Shown: positions 1-7,300 of the stretch, one piece after another
Layout of the letters: the number at the start of each line of letters is the position of its first letter
Numbering within the stretch: the first letter of the stretch is position 1
Source of the DNA: Candidatus Iainarchaeum sp.
Lineage (GTDB): Archaea > Iainarchaeota > Iainarchaeia > Iainarchaeales > Iainarchaeaceae
Assembly (NCBI GenBank): GCA_013331625.1
Contig: DUGC01000117.1
Span: 13,294 to 22,105, forward strand
DNA length: 8,812 nucleotides
Direction of reading: 5' to 3'
Notes under the pieces: generated by a model
Database searches by the model: none
The model's input: the letters and a program-made list of their open reading frames with translations, nothing else
Told to the model about the DNA's origin: nothing
Program-made: the position numbers and the translations under genes

Positions 1-6
1 CGCACC

Positions 7-24
7 CAACCGCCGAAACGGTTG
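7..24. repeat. Small hairpin 3' of the pilin-like gene
   Basis: CAACCG (7-12) and CGGTTG (19-24) are perfect inverted repeats around a six-base loop, 10 bases beyond the pilin stop codon. No T run follows on the minus strand within the window, so it is not an obvious terminator. It could be an mRNA 3' structure or chance. Confidence 0.3.
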
Positions 25-33
25 TTATGCAAT

Positions 34-1143
34 TTAATGCAGGCTGTTGTTGAGGGAAATTGCATAGAACGCATCCTCCTGCGTGCTAACCCTGTACTTG
101 TCGTTCTTCTCCTGGAAAATGAGCCTCACTTTATATGAGACAATCCTTTCAGGGTCGGCAGGGTCGTTTGGCGTCCCTGTCTGCACCACGCCCACAATAT
201 CAAACCGGTCCAGCACAAACCCGTCGGATTCTTCTTTAAGCGGGCCTGTGAGGGTGTTGAGCTTTGCCTCAAGGGCATTTTTCGCGTCCGCAACATTCAT
301 TGTTTTAATGCCCTCATTGAATGTGCTGTCATCATAAATGCCCCTGCCGGCTGAAAAGCCGACTGAGCGCGCCCCTGCAAGCGCCTTGAAAAGCCTCACG
401 GGGACAAATATGCGGAATTTCCCCCGCGGGAGTATGGGCTCGAGGAGCACCCTTCCGCTCTGCTGGTTTATCACCTTGACACGCGGGAACTTCTCGTAAT
501 CAGAATCATTAACGCGCTCCCTGCTCATGTCCATGGTGATGTAAAAGCTGCCGTTGCACTTGCGGTAGTGTTCGATGCCGCTTCCCTGCTCTGCACATGC
601 GATGACCTGGAAGAACTCGTCGCTCCCCGACTGCGAGTTGAAGGTGCTCTTGAGGATGTTTTGCATTTCAGCTTCGTTCGGGTGCAGGAGCTCAATATCA
701 AAGCCGCGCGCATCATCCGCCCGCTCAAGGAGGGATATTAGGTGCTTTGCGGCAATAGTTGCAAACTGGTTGCTCTGGGCCCCTTCACCGACACCAAACC
801 GGTCCTTTACAAATGCCGCTTCCAGCGCCCCCCACCCCGAAGACCCTGAAAACATTAGGTATTCGTTGTCAGGCACCCCGTCCTTTGGCGTGCTGTCGCG
901 CGTCGAAAAATCCTCAATTGTATACCTTATGCCGAAATTGAAGACCTGCAGCGCATCTGCCCTTGAAAGGTCTGCAATAGCCTGCATCTCCTCCTGCTCT
1001 GAAATGTCTGTAATGATGTCGGATGTGCTCCTTTGCGTAGAGATCATGGACTGCACCAAAAGCAGCGAGAGCACAATCAGTATGAAACCCACAAGTGCCG
1101 TGAAGAGGGTGAAGCCGCGCTGCGAACCAAAATTGCTTTGCAT
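34..1143 (-). CDS. Type IV prepilin-like / minor pseudopilin-like surface protein, 369 aa
   Basis: The 369-residue protein begins with a short charged leader ending in SQRG, followed by FTLFTALVGFILIVLSLLLV (residues 11-30), a single hydrophobic helix. This is the layout of a class III (prepilin peptidase) signal with cleavage after Gly10. Mature position 5 is Thr, not the Glu typical of major pilins; bacterial GspK/PilX-type tip subunits also lack it, and the length fits a large minor pilin better than a fibre subunit. Residues 35-65 (SEQEEMQAIADLSRADAL) continue as a likely helix. The rest is a soluble domain of unknown fold with two cysteines (C183, C196) that could form a disulfide, and N-x-S sequons at N197, N212 and N365. 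The ATG at 1143 is the only plausible start because an in-frame TAG lies two codons upstream, and a TATA box sits at the right distance for leaderless initiation. It follows the giant surface gene in the same orientation after a 176-base gap. I do not recognise a specific family for the soluble domain. Confidence 0.85.
   Translation of the reverse strand: MQSNFGSQRGFTLFTALVGFILIVLSLLLVQSMISTQRSTSDIITDISEQEEMQAIADLSRADALQVFNFGIRYTIEDFSTRDSTPKDGVPDNEYLMFSGSSGWGALEAAFVKDRFGVGEGAQSNQFATIAAKHLISLLERADDARGFDIELLHPNEAEMQNILKSTFNSQSGSDEFFQVIACAEQGSGIEHYRKCNGSFYITMDMSRERVNDSDYEKFPRVKVINQQSGRVLLEPILPRGKFRIFVPVRLFKALAGARSVGFSAGRGIYDDSTFNEGIKTMNVADAKNALEAKLNTLTGPLKEESDGFVLDRFDIVGVVQTGTPNDPADPERIVSYKVRLIFQEKNDKYRVSTQEDAFYAISLNNSLH
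1042..1143 (-). other. Class III (prepilin peptidase) signal and hydrophobic N-helix of the pilin-like protein
   Basis: Residues 1-10 are MQSNFGSQRG, a polar leader with Arg-Gly just before a continuous hydrophobic stretch at residues 11-34. Prepilin peptidases cut after this Gly and leave the helix to anchor the subunit in the membrane or pack it in a filament. The FTL start resembles the bacterial GFTL prepilin consensus more than the Gln-rich starts of many euryarchaeal pilins. Cleavage is inferred. Confidence 0.75.
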
Positions 1144-1165
1144 CCACTACTCAATGAATTAAGGG

Positions 1166-1180
1166 ATATAACAATCTTTT
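1166..1180 (-). promoter_or_regulatory. Archaeal-type promoter (BRE plus TATA box) for the pilin-like gene
   Basis: On the minus strand a purine-rich AAAAGATTG is followed directly by TTATAT (plus positions 1166-1171). The centre of the TATA box is about 25 nt upstream of the A of the ATG at 1143. Archaeal TATA boxes centre near -26, which places transcription start on or next to the ATG, so the mRNA would be leaderless. No strong Shine-Dalgarno sequence precedes the ATG (only GTGG). The spacing and sequence are seen directly; promoter activity is inferred. Confidence 0.55.
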
Positions 1181-1212
1181 GGCTGGCAGGTTTGAGGGGA
1201 AGGGCCCGGTTC

Positions 1213-1230
1213 AAAAATTTTGGTTAAAAA
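1213..1230 (-). terminator. Two T5 tracts, possible archaeal terminator of the giant gene
   Basis: Read on the minus strand, T5 runs occur at 1230-1226 and 1217-1213, about 90-105 nt after the stop of the giant gene and before the pilin promoter. Archaeal intrinsic termination depends on oligo-T runs in the non-template strand rather than a hairpin, so these are reasonable terminators. They lie in an imperfect tandem repeat (GGTTcAAAAATT then GGTTAAAAATT on the plus strand, 1208-1232). The short tracts make the call tentative. Confidence 0.35.
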
Positions 1231-1267
1231 TTATCCTGCTGATTTGGAAAGCCCGCGGGAAATCCGG

Positions 1268-1301
1268 CCCCCCTTGGGAGGGACGGGCGCCCTTGAGGGC
1301 G
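1268..1301. repeat. Pair of GC-rich hairpins between the two genes
   Basis: Two neighbouring inverted repeats can be drawn. The first (1268-1282) pairs CCCCC with GGGAGGG over a CTTG loop with one bulged A. The second (1288-1301) is CGCCC-TTGA-GGGCG. On the plus strand the second is followed by GGGAGGATGCC. They begin about 20 nt after the stop of the giant gene on the minus strand. Possible roles are an mRNA 3'-end structure or a decayed mobile-element end; see the findings. Confidence 0.5.
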
Positions 1302-1319
1302 GGGAGGATGCCAACCTGC

Positions 1320-4300
1320 TCACGTCGCGCGCCACGCGTAGCCTGCCCACGCGTCATAAATGTCCTTGAAGTCACCTTCAGTGACCCTTATCAGGCCGCC
1401 GCTATCGTTTGCGGCATCGGCATTGTACGCGTTCCAGTAGCACTTCACATCGCCCTGCCCTGATGCGCACTGCGTTGCCCTGTACGATTCGAGTTTCCTT
1501 GCAGCGCATACCGCATTGGGGAAGACATCAGCCTTTGCGGCAGCTATTGCGGCGTTCTTCGCGTCACATCCGAACATGAACTGCCCCCTGAAATCCTTAT
1601 CGCTTCCCATGCCGCTCTTCACTTCCCCGATGCTTGCTACAAGCGCCTCAAGGTTGAGCCCTGTTGCAGCGTTGAATGATGATGCAAATGGCTTTCCGGT
1701 GCAGGGCGAAACGCCACCGCAGTTCACTGCAGTTGCAATTATGCTGCCATGCCTCTGGCCGTCAGGCTGCTTTTGGAGGTAATTTGTCGCAGCGGCAACA
1801 TGGGTCGCCTGCATTGTCTTTGTCCGCAGGGGCTTTGGGAACTTTGAGACCACTTCGGTTTCAGGGATAAGGCCCGGGAGCACCGCGCCAACTTCCTGGT
1901 CATAACCCGGATTCCTGCAGTCATTGAGGACATATTTAACCGGGTCAATCCCTTGCGGTATCTGCCCGACGCGGCTCATTTTCAATTCCTTGCCGCCTGT
2001 CCCGATTATTTGCGAAACGGAAATCCTGTAGGTCCTGTACTTGAGTATGGTCTTTGTGAACTGGTCCCCTTGTGAAAGCCTTACGCCAAAGCCTGACTGT
2101 GAAGCGAACGGCAACTCCCTTTTTCCAAGCTGCGGGACGCCTGTGACCTTGTCAAGCTCGCTTGCAAGTATCCAGTCATATGCCTTCATCCCGACATAGT
2201 TTGCAAGCAGCCCCAAAGCGCCTTCCTTGAGCATTGTCGTGCCGAATGCGCCGATGTTTTTGAGGGTGAACTTGCCGGTCTTGACTTCTGTTTGCTCTTT
2301 GGAAAATTCCGCCACCTTTGAAGTCCCGAGATTTTGGGCCTTCTTTTTTATCACGTCTGCAACAGCCGCATCAGGGGTGCCGCTTGTGACCTGCGATTTG
2401 AGGTATGCTTTTGCCTTTTCCTCAAACTGCCTCATTAAATCCTGCGTTTCAGCATCCGAAATGTCTGCAGTCCATGCAAGTATTGTCGGAGGCCCCGTTA
2501 CTATCGCCCCGCCCATTGTATATGTTGCCCCGGGCAGCGTCTTTGGAGTGAAGTTCCTGCTTGGGCTCAGTTCAATTGTCTGCAGCTCAATTGCAAGCGC
2601 TGATGTGCTGGGATTTAGCGTGGTGCCTGCGGTATTGAGGCGGTTTATGAACCTTTCAACAAGTTCGTCACGTGCGTGTTGTATTGCCCCAAGTTTCAAC
2701 GGATCTGAAGGCTCAATTGGCGCTGTCCATGCAACTGTTGCGTTCCTTGCCCCGGGCTTGAGGTCCTTGACCTTTGCATCCCCAAATATCCCTTCAACCA
2801 CCTTGTCTGCAATTTCCCTGTTTACCGCGCCGGTGGGGGCATGCAGCCTTGCGTTGTGGATTTTGGCGAGCAGCGCAGGGTCCTTTAGCATTTCAGTTTC
2901 AACATTTTTAATTGATGTTTCCTTTATGAGCTTTCCTGCTTCCTCAACGCTCAGATAGCCCCTGCCAAGCGCCCTTCCCGCGCCCGAGGACCGCTTTGCG
3001 ATTTCCTCCCCAAGGTCACTTGCAATCTGGCCCGAAATGCGCTTTTTGTATTCGTCAAGGAACCCCAATACCTCGACGTCAGCCGAGCTTGCAAAGAGGT
3101 TGACGTGCACTTTCGTTGTAAGCTCTTCGGCAATGGAATCTGACACTATCTTAACCTTTGAAAAGAAAGCCGGGCTGTTGTAAATTTTATCATCAAAAGT
3201 CATGAATCCGGCACGCACCGAATCCTTGATCAGCGCGGTCTCGGCATAAGCGATGCTTATTGTGGTAAGTGCCTGGTCCTCCTGCGCACGGACCTGAGCT
3301 TGCGCCCGGTCAAGGGCGCTTCCCACGCCTGCAAACCTTAAAATGGATTTGACCACAGTGCCAAGCATGGTCCCTGCCCCGGTGAAAAAATCCTTGACCG
3401 GCTTTATGATCGTTGTGTCGAAAAAGTCAATCACTTTTTTCACATTCTGGTTCACTTCCCCCATGAGCGCTGCATATGGTATCACGCAATCTGCGATCGG
3501 GTTTATGAAAAGGCCGGCTATCCCTACAGTTGGCCTGACAATTGAAGTCACGACGCTTGTGAGCGCGCATGCGCTCAGATAATAGTTGGCCGCCTTGCTC
3601 TTTGCAGCAATCACTTCCGGCTTTTCCTCAAGCTGCAGCTTGCCCGTGCCTTTAAGTATCCCATCGCCAACCGATGCCCTGTGCTCGACCTCGCTTATCT
3701 TTGTGAGGTCGCTCAATGCGAGTTCCTCAGGGTCCCCTTTCCACATGAAGGTTGCATAGTAATATTCACCCGGTTTTGTGGCATCGAGCTTTGGCGCCTT
3801 CTCGTCAACAAATTTCAACGGGTGTATCCCGCACACGGCAAGCTCTGCTTCCTGCGCAGGGATCTTTGCGGACTTCTGCGTTGCTTCGATGCTCTTTGCC
3901 TCCACAATTATTTTCTTGCCCTGCGCGTTCCAGAACTGCGAATTGCCTATCGCGCAGATGCGTGCCTGTGCCGTGAACTTGTTTGTCTTTTCATCAAGAT
4001 TGTCCACCTTGATTGTTGTTATGGTTTCCTGCGTGTCAGGCCCGTCCTTTGGCCTTTGAGGCCTGAAATGCGGCGGGACATAAATGCCTTCAAACTCAGT
4101 GGATTTTTTTGCGCTAAGCGAGAGCGTCTCTTTTATGTTGCTTGAAAATTCCAGCGGCGCGCATTGTTCGACCTCGAACTGCACGGGTATTTTTTCCTTA
4201 ATGGGCAAAAGCTGCGGCTTCCCAAGGGCAGAGGAGCTCTTCAAAAGCATATAGCTCTCGTCAGCGCCTATGCACCCTTCAACAACATTGTCGCGCAGGT

Positions 4301-7300
4301 TCCTGATGGAGCTTGCCGCGTCCTTCACGATCTCGCGCTGCAGCTGCTTTTCGGCTCCGACACTGTCGCGGATCAGTGCCCTGATTGTGACGGGGTTGTC
4401 GGATGGCACCTTGTCCATCTCAAGCCTGACAATATAGCCTTCAGTGCTGCCAAGGTCGATGCTTAATGTATTGGTGCTGATCGAGCCCTGCACCGCCCTG
4501 CTCTCGGTGCCAAAGAGCGTCTTTGCAACTTCCCCCGAGAGCTGCTCGAGCGCGCTGTCCTTAGGGTCCACAACGCCCATCCAGCTGTCGTACTTTAGGC
4601 TGCGCGTAAAGCCTTCGTCGCGCGGCAGGAAATTGTTGATGTTTTGTATGAGCGGGGCGCACTGCTCAGTGACCTGCCTTGCCGAAACCTCGCCCTCGTT
4701 TTCAGGCATGATGTCGATGACAACATTCATAAGCTCGGGGACAAACCTTCCGCCCTGCAGCGCAACCGAGCCGTTGAACTTCACCTTATACCTTCCGCAG
4801 CCGCGTATGTTGCTGTTGAGCCACACCTGCTTTCCGTATCCGCCCAAGTACTCTCCGCCGCTCTTCCCCGAAAAAAAGCTTACGGTGAAATTCTTTATCC
4901 CGCTGTTTTTTCCCGAGATCGCTTTTTGCAAAAGCGCGGGGGAGAGGTTATCATGTGAGAAATAAACCGAGTATGATTCCTGCTTGACCCCAAGGCCGTC
5001 AAAAGAGCAAAACCCGCGCGCCATGTCAGCCTGCGTGCATCCGCGCGCGTTGAAAACCTCGCTGCCCATGTTGTGCACCTGCTTTGTGGCCTCGGCGACC
5101 TTGTCCTCAAGCCTGTCAGCCAAAAATGCCGAGAGCTGCGATGCATCACAGTATGCGCTGTCACATACTGCGGGGCCTGACGCCATCACGGGGAAGCGGA
5201 CTTTCTTTGTTCCTCCTTCACACACATTGAGCTCCATTTCCTCGCCGGCAGCAGTGCTTTTTAGCACGTCCTTTCCGAGCCTGACCTCAACTATCACCGG
5301 CGTTGAATCGATCGGCGTGCCGCTGCGGGGCAGGAATGCATGCACGTAAATTGGCATGGGCGAGCCGTTGTAGTTCTCGCGCTTTTGCAAAACCAAGCTG
5401 AACTTTGCCTCGGCGCCCGGCATAATGTAAACGTTAGTGGGCACAAGCTGCAGGGCATTGCTGCCAAGGGGCGGCCTTGAAATATCCAGCACCCTCACTT
5501 CCTCGGCACAGGTGTTGCGCAATGTAAGCTCTTGCGAGATGGCCCCTTCCGTGCTCTTGCTTGAGATGAATGCAAGGTTGCCGGGGACCGCAACAAGGCA
5601 CTGCGCCCCTGAAATATGCGAAATAAGGTTCACTGGCCCAAAACTGAATGACGCGCCGTTGATGACCCCTGTGATATCGAGCTGCTTGACATCTGCAAGC
5701 GTGGTCTTTGCATCCCGCGTGGCCTGCGCAAAAAGCGTGAGCGGCGGGTCAATGGCCTGCCCCTTGCGTAAAACCTGTATCGGGAAATCCGGCACGACGC
5801 GCACATCCACATTGCCCCTGCTTGTCTTGCTCGAAACCCTGAAATGGACGTTTTCGATGTCAGCCTCCCCCACATTCCTCACAAAAAGAGGGACCTGCGC
5901 CTTATAGCCAATATCCGAAAGTACCGGCTGTCCAATCCCTTCAATTCCTGATGGCATGGGTGTCATGAAATTTGCCGGCCCTAAATATAGCTCGATATTG
6001 CGCGAAACCTGCAGGGCAAAGCTGGGGTTCCACACATAGACTTCAACAGGGAGGCTTTTGGCGAAATTCCCGCCCCTATAAATTATGTCGAAGTGGAAGC
6101 TCTCTTTTCCGGGGTAGTTGCGCAAAAGGTTGTTTGTCACATTCACTATCACTTCATCGCTGTCAGTGCGCCTTTCCTGCGATCCTTGCGGGCTGAGCCT
6201 TATTTCCTTCGAATCAACTTCAAGGCCTTCAGTCCTTTTCCCCCCGCCCACGACTTCCGGCTTGAGCTCGAGCGGAACCTGGCACTCGGGCCTTTTTGCA
6301 AGGCTTGCAGTAAAGCTCTCGCTTGTCGATGTCGAATAGCCGCCGTACTTGTAATATCCTGAGCCGAGCTGGCCGTAGCTGTTGTAAAAGCCGCTGTAAG
6401 CATTTGCTGATGAGCCGCCAAACCCGGTGGTATTGGCCCTGTTAGGGTAATATGAATCAAGCGTGCCTGCATTGGGGTCATAGAACCCTGTCCCTGCAGG
6501 GTAGCCTTGGGAGTTTGAATAATACTGCTGGTCATAATTGCCGCGGTTATCCATTCCCGATGCAATGAAAACCACAATGCCCGGCTTGCTGAATTCAAGG
6601 CAGTCCTGCGCAATTGCAGGGTTATAGTCAACAATGATTTTGTGCTCTGCCGTGACCAAAAGGCCTGCCTCGGTCCTTCCCTTTGCAATTACCCTCACCT
6701 CGCCATGGGCATTGTCCTTTTCGCCATTGTATTGGGCCGATATGCCGATCCTTTGGGTGGAATTTGCTGCAATATCTGACATCGGGCTCACCCGCACTGA
6801 CATGCCATCAGGCAACTGCCCTACCGGCTTTAGCTCAAATGTGAGCGATTCGACATTCTGCCTAGATTTATTCACAAGCTCAAATTCCTTTTCGGCGCTT
6901 TTTTGCGACTTTTGTATTGAAATATACCCCTCAGGCTCCTTCCACTCCAGCACTCCCTGCTTTGTGATCTCTATCTGTCCATCAAGTGCCCGGAAGCCCT
7001 GCGCCGTCACATTATAAGTGACCACCCCCGAGCCATAAAAATTTTTCACAAAATACCTTCCTGCACTCCCCCTCTTCGCGCTGCCATCCCCCCTGATTGT
7101 CTGCTTTGCCCCTGCCCTGCCCTCAAGCCTTATCTGCGCATCCTCAATCGGGACGCGCTGCTCATCTTCAAGGACAATCACAAAGTCATCCCCGTACGTG
7201 ACCTGTGAGGGCACCGTTGTGAGCAGGATCGGCTTTTCCCTGTAAATGCTGAAATGGAACTGCTCTGTGACAGAGTCCTTGTCCGTCACGAGCTGGAGCG

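Noticed and set aside
575..1162. 195-codon open frame on the plus strand
   Set aside because: Antisense to the pilin-like gene; Ser/Arg/Cys-rich with no motif. The minus-strand frame has a clear prepilin signal and a promoter.
1268..1301. Bacterial-type intrinsic terminator
   Set aside because: No T run follows the hairpins directly on the minus strand; the first T5 tract begins 38 nt further on.
2227..2958. 243-codon open frame on the plus strand
   Set aside because: It lies wholly antisense to the helical part of the giant gene, has no recognisable domain, and its hydrophobic residues mirror the codons of the minus-strand gene. Shadow frame.
4152..4667. Recent duplication producing EQCAPL twice
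   Set aside because: Four of the six codons differ synonymously and flanking residues do not align closely, so this is an old repeat or constraint and not a fresh copy.
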